NCBI GenBank assembly: GCA_002423285.1
Contig: DIVF01000036.1
Span: forward strand, 1 to 64,000
From: Micavibrio sp. UBA6139
GTDB lineage: Bacteria > Pseudomonadota > Alphaproteobacteria > Micavibrionales > Micavibrionaceae
Length of the DNA: 64,000 bases
Direction: 5' to 3'
Part shown: in pieces, positions 52,234 to 59,647 of the stretch
Layout of the letters: the number at the start of each line of letters is the position of its first letter
Numbering within the stretch: position 1 is the stretch's first letter
Made by a program: the position numbers and the translations under genes
The notes under the pieces: generated by a model
Told to the model about the DNA's origin: nothing
Databases searched by the model: none
What the model saw: only the letters and a program-made list of their open reading frames with translations

Positions 52234-52923
52234 TCACGCCACCTTTTCGCGGGGGGCCAAAAACTCTAAAATCCCCGGCAAGGTCATAATAATGTCCGTG
52301 GCCCCGTTTTCACGTAAGGTCAAGGCCTGATCTTCGGGGGCGTGGTGCGTGCCCGTAATGCCCAAAACATCCATACCCGCAGCCAGCGCAGCCTGAACCC
52401 CGAAAATACTGTCTTCAATCACCAGGCAGCGTTCCGGTGCCACACCCATGTTTTTTGCCGCGAACAGGAAAAGGTCCGGGGCGGGTTTCGGGTGGGCAAC
52501 CATATTGGCGGTAAAGACAATCTCATCCGGGAAAAATTGTTTGAGGTTGGTAAGATCCAAAGACTGCAACACGGTCCCGCGCTCACCATTCGATGCGACA
52601 CAGATTTTATAATTTTGTGCCAAGGCACCCACGGCCTCAACCGCGTGGGGAATGGCTTTCAGCTCGGTGGGCATCCGCAACTTTACCTTTTGACGGCATA
52701 ATTCAATGGCGTCCTTTGGAAAGGTCACTTCGTGGCGTGCTTCCAGCACATCTATAATATGGGTCAGGGTGCTTCCGGCAAAGTGATCAAGGCAATATTG
52801 CAGATCATATTGCGGCAAACCTATTTCGGCGATCAAATCAGCCGTCACACCGTTATTCAGGGTTTCGCTGTTTACAAGGGTTCCATCGCAGTCAAAGATA
52901 ATCAAATCATAGTTGGTCTTCAC
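52234..52923 (-). CDS. HAD-superfamily phosphatase (phosphoglycolate phosphatase/PGMB-like)
   Basis: The 229-residue protein has HAD motif [12 protein letters not shown] with the nucleophile Asp, a helical cap (type C1), motif [11 protein letters not shown], Lys in [10 protein letters not shown] (motif III) and motif [18 protein letters not shown]. It is a haloacid-dehalogenase-type sugar phosphatase; YigB/GmhB-like or YieH-like 6-phosphogluconate phosphatases are close in appearance. The substrate is not determined. The gene lies between fabG and the terminator, and may be cotranscribed with fabG across an AAGGGGGC hairpin. Confidence 0.9.
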   Translation of the reverse strand: MKTNYDLIIFDCDGTLVNSETLNNGVTADLIAEIGLPQYDLQYCLDHFAGSTLTHIIDVLEARHEVTFPKDAIELCRQKVKLRMPTELKAIPHAVEAVGALAQNYKICVASNGERGTVLQSLDLTNLKQFFPDEIVFTANMVAHPKPAPDLFLFAAKNMGVAPERCLVIEDSIFGVQAALAAGMDVLGITGTHHAPEDQALTLRENGATDIIMTLPGILEFLAPREKVA

Positions 52924-52985
52924 TTAAAAATACGCTTTCGTTTTGGGTGGTTAAGGGAAGTATATAGGGCGTGGTTGAGAAGAAT

Positions 52986-53007
52986 AAAGGGGGCGATTGC
53001 CCCCTTT
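52986..53007. repeat. AAGGGGGC-family hairpin between fabG and the HAD gene
   Basis: AAAGGGGGCGA and TTGCCCCCTTT form an almost perfect 22-base palindrome, a short copy of the family also found at 16306 and 54680. Confidence 0.7.
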
Positions 53008-53037
53008 TGAACCCCAATCCTATTGAAAGGATCGATT

Positions 53038-53775
53038 TTAGATCATCGCCATGCCGCCATTGACATGAATGGTTTGGCCGGTGACGTAGGCGGCTTCGTC
53101 GCTGGCCAGATACAGGGCTGCGGCGGCAATATCATCCGGTGACCCCATGCGGGCCATCGGGATGGAGGCATTGATTTTTTCTTTCTGATCATCGGTCAGA
53201 ACGTCGGTCATCGGTGTGGCGATGAAACCCGGTGCGATGCAGTTGACCGTCACATTGCGGCTGGCGATTTCTGCCGCCATCGCTTTTGTCCAGCCAACCA
53301 GACCGGCTTTGGACGCAACATAGTTGCACTGGCCCGGATTGCCGGTTGTACCGACCACAGATGAAATATTGATGATACGGCCATGGCGGGCCTTCATCAT
53401 GCCGCGCTGGCAGGCTTGCGCCAGCAGGAAGGTCGCGGTCAAATTGACGCGGATGACCTCATCCCATTCTTCGGCCTTCATACGCAGGGATAAATTATCG
53501 CGGGTCAGGCCCGCGTTATTGACCAGAATATCAATCTTGCCCATCGCGGCTGTGGCTGATTTCACCAGCGCGTCCACTTGCGCCACATCGGATAAATCCG
53601 CAGGCAGGATATGAACATTATTGCCCAGTGTTGCGGCCAGCTCTTTCAGCTTGGCTTCGTTACGGCCTGAAATTCCGACAACCGCACCATTGGCATGCAG
53701 TGTTTTCGCAATCGCCTCGCCAATGCCACCTGTGGCACCGGTGACAAGGGCGCATTTTCCGGTCAAATCGAACAT
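53038..53775 (-). CDS. fabG: 3-oxoacyl-ACP reductase
   Basis: The 245-residue SDR reduces 3-oxoacyl-ACP with NADPH. VTGATGGIGEAIA is the cofactor loop, NNAGLTRDN the conserved second motif, with active-site Ser139, Tyr152 and Lys156 (IINISSVVG, NYVASKAG), and the C-terminal TGQTIHVNGGMAMI is the typical FabG end. It overlaps the end of murI by 13 bases, so the two are translationally coupled; fabD lies upstream of murI in the same direction. Confidence 0.96.
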   Translation of the reverse strand: MFDLTGKCALVTGATGGIGEAIAKTLHANGAVVGISGRNEAKLKELAATLGNNVHILPADLSDVAQVDALVKSATAAMGKIDILVNNAGLTRDNLSLRMKAEEWDEVIRVNLTATFLLAQACQRGMMKARHGRIINISSVVGTTGNPGQCNYVASKAGLVGWTKAMAAEIASRNVTVNCIAPGFIATPMTDVLTDDQKEKINASIPMARMGSPDDIAAAALYLASDEAAYVTGQTIHVNGGMAMI

Positions 53776-54653
53776 AATGTTTTTTCCTTTTCGTTATTCT
53801 GGACCGCAGAATAGGCGGCATAGTCGTTCAGATCAATATGTGTAATTGCGTCCAAGGGGATGCTGCGCCCCAGAAATGTCCGGGCCAGTGGGGCAAAGCG
53901 TTCTGCGGCATCAGTGACCATGAACGATATGGTGGGTGCAGCATTTACGGCCTGACCCATCATCGGTTCTACAATCGCGGCAATGGTTCCGCCATTTTCA
54001 ATCAGGGTCACATCGGGGCCAACCACACTGGCAATGGCCTCACGCAGCAACGGAAAATGGGTACAGCCCAGAATAATCGTATCCGGGGCCATGGCGGGGT
54101 CGGTGAAATAGGGGGCCAGATAGCGGGTGATGATCGATTTCGCAATATCACCGGACAGCCATGTCGGGTCTGCGCCTTCTTCCGCCAGTGCCACCAACAT
54201 CTGACACGCGACACCGCGCACGGCGATGGAGGGGTTGATGGCATGAATAGCGCGGTCATAACAGGCGGACCGGATAGTTGATTGCGTTCCCATGACTAAA
54301 ATATTGCGGCGTTTGGATGCGGCGATGGCTGCGGCGGCGGCGGGTTCAATCATGCCAATCACTGGAACGGGTGATGCAATATCGCGCACCAGATCGGTCG
54401 CATGGGCGGATGCCGTGTTGCAGGCAATAATAATCATCTTCACATCATGATGCAGCAAGACGCTGGCCAAGCCTGCCGAATAGCTGCGGATCGTATCAGC
54501 GCTTTTCGTGCCATAAGGGACGCGCGCCGTATCGCCCAGATACAGGAAATTTTCCCCCGGCATGCTGCGCATCAGGGATTTAAGAACAGTTAAGCCTCCA
54601 ACCCCGGAATCAAAAACCCCAATCGGGCGCATGTCAGTTGAAATGTTATTCAT
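53763..54653 (-). CDS. murI: glutamate racemase
   Basis: The 296-residue enzyme makes D-glutamate for peptidoglycan. PIGVFDSGVGGLTVLKSL with the first Asp-Ser, IIIACNTASA with Cys78 and ILGCTHFPLL with Cys197 are the catalytic signatures. The frame is open to 54713 through the upstream hairpin, but ATG 54653 gives the family start. It lies between fabD and fabG, where fabD-fabG adjacency is normal, and overlaps fabG by 13 bases. Confidence 0.94.
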   Translation of the reverse strand: MNNISTDMRPIGVFDSGVGGLTVLKSLMRSMPGENFLYLGDTARVPYGTKSADTIRSYSAGLASVLLHHDVKMIIIACNTASAHATDLVRDIASPVPVIGMIEPAAAAAIAASKRRNILVMGTQSTIRSACYDRAIHAINPSIAVRGVACQMLVALAEEGADPTWLSGDIAKSIITRYLAPYFTDPAMAPDTIILGCTHFPLLREAIASVVGPDVTLIENGGTIAAIVEPMMGQAVNAAPTISFMVTDAAERFAPLARTFLGRSIPLDAITHIDLNDYAAYSAVQNNEKEKTLCSI

Positions 54654-54679
54654 GAAAATCTCAAAACGAATAAGGTATT

Positions 54680-54721
54680 GGGGTCGTTTGAAGGGGGCAA
54701 TCGCCCCCTTCAAACGACCCC
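54680..54721. repeat. 42-bp perfect palindromic hairpin between fabD and murI
   Basis: A 19-bp arm GGGGTCGTTTGAAGGGGGC, loop AATC and its exact complement form a very strong hairpin ten bases after the fabD stop. The same arm occurs downstream of pyk (near 16296-16315). It could partly terminate fabD transcripts before murI. Confidence 0.8.
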
Positions 54722-54731
54722 TTAAATTTTT

Positions 54732-55679
54732 CTATCCTTGCAGCTTGGCCAAGAATTCTTCGATCTGGGCCGGGGTGTTGATGGAAGATGCTGTGACATC
54801 AGGCTCGATGCGCTTGACCAGACCGGCCAGCACTTTTCCTGCGCCGATTTCGACCATTTCGGTCACGCCTTGCTGCTTCATCCACTGAACGGATTCGCGC
54901 CAGCGGACAACGCCGGTGACTTGATCGACCAGAAGCGCACGAATGCGGGCCGGGTCGGTTTCGGCTTGGGCGGTGACGTTGGCAACCACCGGGATGACAG
55001 GTGGGCGGATATTGGTCGCACCCAGTGCATCGGCCATGGCTTCAGCGGCGGGACCCATCAGGCGGCAATGGAAGGGGGCGGAGACTGGCAGCAGCAAGGC
55101 ACGCTTGGCACCACGTGCGGTGGCCAGGGCCATGGCGGCTTCAACCGCACCTTTATGCCCTGAAATGACCACTTGGCCCGATGAGTTATCATTGGCGGCT
55201 TCGCAGATTTCAGCTGAGGATGCTTCGGCGGCAATTGCTTTCACATCATCAAAATCCAAACCCAAAATGGCGGCCATGGCACCAACGCCAACGGGCACGG
55301 CGCGTTGCATCGCCTGGCCACGCAGTTTTAAAAGTTTCGCGGTGACTGGAATTTCCAGTGACCCGGCGGCAGTCAGTGCGGCGTATTCACCCAAGGAGTG
55401 ACCCGCCACATAAGACGCAACCTTGCTCAAATCCATTCCCCCTTGCAGGGTCAGGACGCGCATCACGGCCATGGAAACAGCCATCAAAGCCGGTTGGGTG
55501 TTTTCGGTCAGATTCAGTTCTGTGTCCGGACCCTCGAAAATCATTTTTGACAAATTCTGGCTCAGCGCGTCATCGACTTCTTGAAAGACATGCTTGGCAT
55601 CGGTGAAGGCCTCGGCAAGGTCCTTGCCCATACCGGGGGATTGCGACCCCTGACCGGGGAAAATAAAGGCGCGTGTCAT
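54732..55679 (-). CDS. fabD: malonyl-CoA:ACP transacylase
   Basis: The 315-residue enzyme loads malonyl groups on ACP. FIFPGQGSQSPGMGKDL is the family start, GHSLGEYAAL holds nucleophile Ser95, and SAPFHCRLM carries the catalytic His. AGGAG precedes ATG 55679, and a TTGACA promoter lies 35-60 bases upstream. It is the first gene of the fabD-murI-fabG set. Confidence 0.96.
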   Translation of the reverse strand: MTRAFIFPGQGSQSPGMGKDLAEAFTDAKHVFQEVDDALSQNLSKMIFEGPDTELNLTENTQPALMAVSMAVMRVLTLQGGMDLSKVASYVAGHSLGEYAALTAAGSLEIPVTAKLLKLRGQAMQRAVPVGVGAMAAILGLDFDDVKAIAAEASSAEICEAANDNSSGQVVISGHKGAVEAAMALATARGAKRALLLPVSAPFHCRLMGPAAEAMADALGATNIRPPVIPVVANVTAQAETDPARIRALLVDQVTGVVRWRESVQWMKQQGVTEMVEIGAGKVLAGLVKRIEPDVTASSINTPAQIEEFLAKLQG

Positions 55680-55712
55680 AGTGGCTCCTGCTTTTTTCGA
55701 AAAACTGCCTGA

Positions 55713-55740
55713 TTGATAGCTGCGATGCGAAAGATGTCAA
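55713..55740 (-). promoter_or_regulatory. fabD promoter
   Basis: On the minus strand, TTGACA (55735-55740), a 16-base spacer and TATCAA (55713-55718) lie just upstream of fabD. Confidence 0.7.
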
Positions 55741-55742
55741 TA

Positions 55743-55774
55743 TTTGTCATCCTCGGCATGATTGGAATGACAAA
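55743..55774. repeat. decayed remnant of the TGTCATCCCCG element
   Basis: TTTGTCAT and ATGACAAA flank a CCTCGGCATGATTGGA centre, resembling the two ends of the composite element brought together with point changes. It abuts the fabD -35. Confidence 0.4.
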
Positions 55775-55910
55775 TTCATGAAAAAGGGCTGGAGTTGGGG
55801 CAAAACCAACCCTATTTCCTGAATCACGACATGGGCACGTCCGCGCCATAAAGCTGACATTCTTTTTTATATCAATGGGTTGAGTTATAAAACACCCGGT
55901 GTTGAAAACT

Positions 55911-55939
55911 TTGAATTGGGTCCTTTTTTGTGGTATAGT
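55911..55939 (+). promoter_or_regulatory. promoter of the small Arg-rich protein gene
   Basis: TTGAAT (55911-55916), a 17-base spacer and TATAGT (55934-55939) match sigma-70. The rest of 55775-55910 shows no gene. Confidence 0.7.
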
Positions 55940-55977
55940 CCTTGCACATTAAAAGGCACCAATAAAAACCGACCCCG

Positions 55978-55994
55978 CGTCCCGTTAAGGGACG
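55978..55994 (+). promoter_or_regulatory. leader hairpin before the upstream ORF
   Basis: CGTCCC-GTTAA-GGGACG forms a small stem directly before the TGAGGAG ribosome-binding site, so it could control initiation at 56010. Confidence 0.5.
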
Positions 55995-56009
55995 TCTGAG
56001 GAGTCATCC

Positions 56010-56051
56010 ATGGCTTGTGCGAGAGGAATAAATTTAACATGTCTTGTTTAA
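56010..56051 (+). CDS. possible 13-residue leader peptide
   Basis: A very strong ribosome-binding site (TGAGGAG, 55997-56003) with a six-base spacer precedes an ATG that reads MACARGINLTCLV and stops at 56051. The start of the next gene (56039) lies inside it in another frame, so its translation would govern the second start. It is too short for homology; the signal strength and overlap are the only evidence. Confidence 0.4.
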   Translation: MACARGINLTCLV

Positions 56052-56302
56052 TCGTTTCTGACCAAATCCGTATCCAACTGAACAGCCGCGATCTGGCTGT
56101 GACCGCCGAAGATGTAACATCTTCCAGCAACCTTTCTGCGCAGCGTTCCGCCCTGCAGCGCCCGGATATGAGCCGTTTGCGCCTGTCCACCTTGCTGCGC
56201 CGCTCGCGCCGCCGCGCCCCCGATGCGACCCGCCTGACCTGGAGCCTGGTTCTGGGCCGCCGCATGGCTGATTGTGCCAATTCGAACCGCCTCAGCGCAT
56301 AG
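56039..56302 (+). CDS. small Arg-rich protein, unknown
   Basis: The 87-residue protein begins MSCLIVSDQIRIQLNSRDLAV and has a strongly basic centre (RLRLSTLLRRSRRRAPDATR) that could bind nucleic acid. AGAGGAA lies about ten bases before ATG 56039. A promoter, hairpin leader and intrinsic terminator bracket the unit, which supports a real gene. The opposite strand has a longer open frame (55885-56460), but it would run through the terminator and has no family character. I do not recognise the protein. Confidence 0.5.
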   Translation: MSCLIVSDQIRIQLNSRDLAVTAEDVTSSSNLSAQRSALQRPDMSRLRLSTLLRRSRRRAPDATRLTWSLVLGRRMADCANSNRLSA

Positions 56303-56328
56303 TTTGAGCGCATAATTCCCGAGATTTT

Positions 56329-56370
56329 TAAAAGCCGCCCCGCCTGTAAAGGTTCGGGGCGGCTTTTTGA
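56329..56370 (+). terminator. intrinsic terminator after the Arg-rich protein gene
   Basis: AAAAGCCGCCCCG and CGGGGCGGCTTTTT form a 13-bp stem, one of the strongest in the window. Confidence 0.9.
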
Positions 56371-56393
56371 TTCCATAAAGTGCTGGATTCTTC

Positions 56394-56421
56394 TTGATTC
56401 TGGCGGGAAAAGCCGTATAGT
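56394..56421 (+). promoter_or_regulatory. promoter of the rpsF operon
   Basis: TTGATT (56394-56399), a 16-base spacer and TATAGT (56416-56421) lie about 100 bases before rpsF, giving a leader long enough for control. Confidence 0.7.
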
Positions 56422-56474
56422 CCGCCCGTTCTTTGAATAAAAGGACCTCGCTGGCGGCATGGTGCTGTCAGCTT

Positions 56475-56502
56475 ATAGGACCGGGTTTACTGTTGGTCCT
56501 AT
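56475..56502 (+). promoter_or_regulatory. rpsF leader hairpin, possible S6:S18 autoregulatory site
   Basis: ATAGGACC and GGTCCTAT form a perfect 8-bp stem with a 12-base loop starting just after ACC-GGG, 20 bases before rpsF. Many rpsF leaders bind the S6:S18 complex through a hairpin with an exposed CCG; here CCG occurs at the stem-loop boundary. The identification is tentative. Confidence 0.45.
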
Positions 56503-56522
56503 GAACCCAAGAGGAGAAAGCA

Positions 56523-56894
56523 ATGCCATTTTATGAAACCGTGTTTATTGCACGGCAAGACTTAAACGCTGCGCAGGTTGAAGATCTTACAAAGCTCTTC
56601 ACCGGCATCATCGAAAAAGACGGCGGCAAAATTTTGAAGACCGAAAGCTGGGGTCTTCGCGCCCTTGCCTACCGCATCAAGAAAAACCGCAAAGGTCATT
56701 ATGTTCTGATCGAATCCGACACCGCGCCTGCCGCGTTGCTGGAGATGGAGCGTAACATGCGCCTGAACGAAGATCTGCTGCGTCACATGACAATTCGTCT
56801 GGACGAGCCAACAAAAGGCCAGTCCGTCATTCTGGGCGGTCATGACCGTTCCAATGACAACGTCACAGCCACCGAAGAGAAGGAAGTTGCATAA
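56523..56894 (+). CDS. rpsF: 30S ribosomal protein bS6
   Basis: The 123-residue protein has the S6 pattern: [47 protein letters not shown] and [21 protein letters not shown]. It binds S18 on the 30S platform. GAGGAGAAAG precedes ATG 56523. The C-terminus carries about 20 extra polar residues. Its stop overlaps the rpsR start by one base (TAATG). Confidence 0.97.
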   Translation: MPFYETVFIARQDLNAAQVEDLTKLFTGIIEKDGGKILKTESWGLRALAYRIKKNRKGHYVLIESDTAPAALLEMERNMRLNEDLLRHMTIRLDEPTKGQSVILGGHDRSNDNVTATEEKEVA

Positions 56895-57244
56895 TGTGTG
56901 CATTTGAAAGAGAAAAAGATTCTTCAAGAGAATCCTCGGGGAGAGACTCCTCCGGTGAACGCGAAGGTTCCGCAGGTGGTCCAGGTGGCCGTCGCCCATT
57001 CTTCCGCCGCCGTAAAAGCTGCCCGTTCAGCGGTCCGCATGCTCAGCCAATCGATTGGAAAGACACCCGTACTCTGGGCCGTTTCATTTCCGAACGCGGC
57101 AAGATCATGCCATCCCGTATTACGGCTGTTTCCCAAAAGAAACAACGTGAACTGGCAATCGCAATCAAACGCGCTCGTTTCATGGCTTTGTTGCCTTACC
57201 TGCAACAAAACACAGACGGCAACAGCAGCTCTCGCGACAGATAA
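56894..57244 (+). CDS. rpsR: 30S ribosomal protein bS18 with N-terminal extension
   Basis: The 116-residue protein contains S18 core sequence from [15 protein letters not shown] through [23 protein letters not shown] to [10 protein letters not shown]. Usual bS18 is about 75 residues; here an extra 30-residue Ser/Gly/Glu-rich start ([19 protein letters not shown]) precedes the core. GAAGGAAG before ATG 56894 supports this start, so the extension is probably translated. Second gene of the operon. Confidence 0.95.
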   Translation: MCAFEREKDSSRESSGRDSSGEREGSAGGPGGRRPFFRRRKSCPFSGPHAQPIDWKDTRTLGRFISERGKIMPSRITAVSQKKQRELAIAIKRARFMALLPYLQQNTDGNSSSRDR

Positions 57245-57263
57245 GAGATAAGGAAGAAATATC

Positions 57264-57974
57264 ATGGCACTTATGGAAGTTATCCTTCTGGAGCGCGTCG
57301 ATAGCCTCGGCAACATGGGCGAAACCGTCCGTGTAAAACCAGGTTATGCCCGCAATTTTCTGCTGCCGCAGAAAAAAGCGCTGCGCGCTACCAACGAAAA
57401 CAAAGCGTTCTACGATGCACAACGTGCTGAACTGGAAAAACGCAACGCTGAAAAACGCTCCGATGCGGAAGCGCTGTCCAAGAAACTGGAAGGTTTCAAG
57501 GCCAGCATCATTCGTAACGCTGCTGAAGGCGGTGCGTTGTACGGTTCCGTTACAACACGCGACGTTGCTGAAGCATTGACCACGCAATCGAAAATCAAGG
57601 TTGATCGCGCTCAGGTTCTTCTGAACCTCGGCTTCAAGACAATCGGCCTGTTCGAAGTTCCGGTTGCTCTGCACCCTGAAGTAAAAGTAATGGTCACCGT
57701 GAACATTGCGCGTACTGAAGAAGAAGCGAAAATCCAGGCGAAAACCGGTAAAGCACTGGTTGCCGTTGATGATCGCACAGCAGAAGCCAATGCTCGTGCT
57801 GAAGCCGAAGCCGCTGCCGCAGCGAAAGCTGAAAAAGCAGCCCTGATGGAAGATGCCGGTCTGGCCGTTGAAAGCGAACGCGAAGAAGCTGCAGAAGAGA
57901 AAAAAGCAAAGAAAACCAAAAAGGTTGACGATGCTGAAGTCGAAACTGAAGCTGCAAACGACGACGCCGAATAA
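57264..57974 (+). CDS. rplI: 50S ribosomal protein bL9 with acidic C-terminal extension
   Basis: The 236-residue protein begins with the bL9 N-domain (MEVILLERVDSLGNMGETVRVKPGYARNFLLP) and a C-domain (LYGSVTTRDVAEAL, FKTIGLFEVPVALHPEVKVMVTV). bL9 usually ends near 150 residues; here about 85 extra Ala/Glu/Lys-rich residues follow. AAGGAAGAAAT precedes ATG 57264. Last gene of rpsF-rpsR-rplI, ended by a terminator. Confidence 0.96.
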   Translation: MALMEVILLERVDSLGNMGETVRVKPGYARNFLLPQKKALRATNENKAFYDAQRAELEKRNAEKRSDAEALSKKLEGFKASIIRNAAEGGALYGSVTTRDVAEALTTQSKIKVDRAQVLLNLGFKTIGLFEVPVALHPEVKVMVTVNIARTEEEAKIQAKTGKALVAVDDRTAEANARAEAEAAAAAKAEKAALMEDAGLAVESEREEAAEEKKAKKTKKVDDAEVETEAANDDAE

Positions 57975-57999
57975 TTTTTCAGCATTGTTATAAAGATTT

Positions 58000-58034
58000 A
58001 AAAGACCCGCCCCTAATCTGGCGGGTCTTTTTTT
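58000..58034 (+). terminator. intrinsic terminator after rplI
   Basis: GACCCGCC and GGCGGGTC form an 8-bp stem with a CCTAATCT loop, followed by TTTTTTT. Confidence 0.9.
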
Positions 58035-58163
58035 GTTTCTTTTTTATTCCTCGGACCCTCGTCCCCTTGAGTCTCAATATCTTTTCCCGGCTATCCCCGT
58101 GATTCACAGCCCCCCTTTCAACCTTCTATGGCGCGGGCGCAACGCCTTTGATAGGGTGTGCCC

Positions 58164-59639
58164 ATGACATCACAAACAGCCCTGAAATCCGCCGACACAA
58201 ACATTACGGAGCGCAGCTACCGTACCCTGCCGCATAACCTTGAGGCAGAGCAGGGTTTGCTCGGCGCGCTTTTGGTGGATAACAGGGCGATGGAAAAAAT
58301 TGATTTCCTGAAGCCGGCGCATTTCTTTGTACCGGCGCATCAACGTATTTTCGAAGCGATCATGAAGCTGACCGACCGTGGTCAAACGGCATCGCCGATT
58401 ACGCTGAAGGGCTATTTTGAAACCGATTCCGATCTGGAACAGGTTGGCGGGGCCGGGTATCTGACCGATCTGGCGGCCAGTGTGATCAGTGTGATCAACG
58501 CGCTCGATTACGCGAAAAGTATTTATGATCTACATATGCGCCGCGAACTGGTTTCGCTGGGCGAGGATGTAGTCAATGATGCGTTTGAATTAACGCTGGA
58601 CCGCGATGCGTTTTCGACCATCGAATTGGCTGAAAACAGATTATTCACGCTGGCAGAAAGCGGTGAAACCAAAAGCGGCTTCGTAACCTTGCGTGATTCT
58701 TTAAAGGTCGCGCTGGATATTGCCGATAAGGCGTATAAGACTGACGGCCATGTCACGGGTGTGACCACGGGCCTTCGTGATCTGGATGAAAAACTGGGCG
58801 GTCTGCATAAATCAGATCTTCTCATTCTGGCGGGTCGCCCTTCGATGGGTAAGACCGCTTTGGCCACCAACATTGCCTATCAGGCCGCCGCGCGTTACGC
58901 GGAAACTGGCGGGAAAGAGGGCGGCATTGTCGGCTTCTTCTCACTGGAGATGTCATCCGATCAGTTGGCAACGCGTATTCTGGCCGATCAGGCCAGCGTA
59001 TCGGGTGATGCGATCCGGAAAGGCAACGTGTCGGAAGTTGAATTCCGCCGCTTCGTTGAAGCGAGTCAGAAATTGTCGCAAGTCCCGCTCTACATTGATG
59101 ACACGCCGGCGCTTTCCATCGGTGCTGTGCGCAGCCGCGCCCGCCGCCTGAAACGCCAGCATGGGCTTGGTTTGCTGGTCATCGATTACTTGCAGCTTTT
59201 GCAGGGGTCGGGTTCGCGTCAATCCGCAGAAAATCGTGTTCTGGAAGTTTCTGAAATTACCCGAGGCTTGAAGGCGATTGCTAAGGAGCTTGAAATCCCG
59301 GTCATCGCCTTGTCGCAGTTATCGCGTCAGGTTGAAAACCGCGAAGATAAACGCCCGCAATTGTCTGACCTTCGTGAATCGGGCTCGATTGAGCAGGATT
59401 CGGATGTGGTTATGTTCGTGTACCGTGAAGAATATTATCTGGGCCGGACCGAACCACCACCGGGCACCGATAAACACCTGCAATGGCAGGCCGATATGGA
59501 GCGCGCCCACAACGTGGCTGAAGTTGTCATCGGTAAACAGCGTCATGGTCCGATCGGGACAGTGCCACTGTACTTCGAGCCAAACTTCACACGCTTTGGT
59601 GATCTGGACCGTGCGTATCAGGTTCGCTCAACAGAATAA
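58164..59639 (+). CDS. dnaB: replicative DNA helicase DnaB
   Basis: The 491-residue hexameric 5'-3' helicase unwinds DNA at the replication fork. The N-domain has RTLPHNLEAEQGLLGALLVDN; the RecA-like domain has Walker A GRPSMGKTALATN, IGFFSLEMSSDQLATR-type motif (GFFSLEMSSDQLATRI), Walker B LLVIDYLQLL, ALSQLSRQVENRED and LSDLRESGSIEQDSD. AGGG lies before ATG 58164. No intein is inserted. rpsF-rpsR-rplI-dnaB-alr is a common alphaproteobacterial order. Confidence 0.97.
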   Translation: MTSQTALKSADTNITERSYRTLPHNLEAEQGLLGALLVDNRAMEKIDFLKPAHFFVPAHQRIFEAIMKLTDRGQTASPITLKGYFETDSDLEQVGGAGYLTDLAASVISVINALDYAKSIYDLHMRRELVSLGEDVVNDAFELTLDRDAFSTIELAENRLFTLAESGETKSGFVTLRDSLKVALDIADKAYKTDGHVTGVTTGLRDLDEKLGGLHKSDLLILAGRPSMGKTALATNIAYQAAARYAETGGKEGGIVGFFSLEMSSDQLATRILADQASVSGDAIRKGNVSEVEFRRFVEASQKLSQVPLYIDDTPALSIGAVRSRARRLKRQHGLGLLVIDYLQLLQGSGSRQSAENRVLEVSEITRGLKAIAKELEIPVIALSQLSRQVENREDKRPQLSDLRESGSIEQDSDVVMFVYREEYYLGRTEPPPGTDKHLQWQADMERAHNVAEVVIGKQRHGPIGTVPLYFEPNFTRFGDLDRAYQVRSTE

Positions 59640-59647
59640 AAGATGAA

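Noticed and set aside
55743..55774. Operator for fabD
   Set aside because: The inverted repeat abuts the -35, but its arms match the ends of the composite repeat, so it is more simply a decayed repeat copy.
55885..56460. A 191-codon minus-strand Arg-rich frame
   Set aside because: It spans a strong plus-strand terminator and two plus-strand promoters, and lacks a start signal; the plus-strand unit is preferred.
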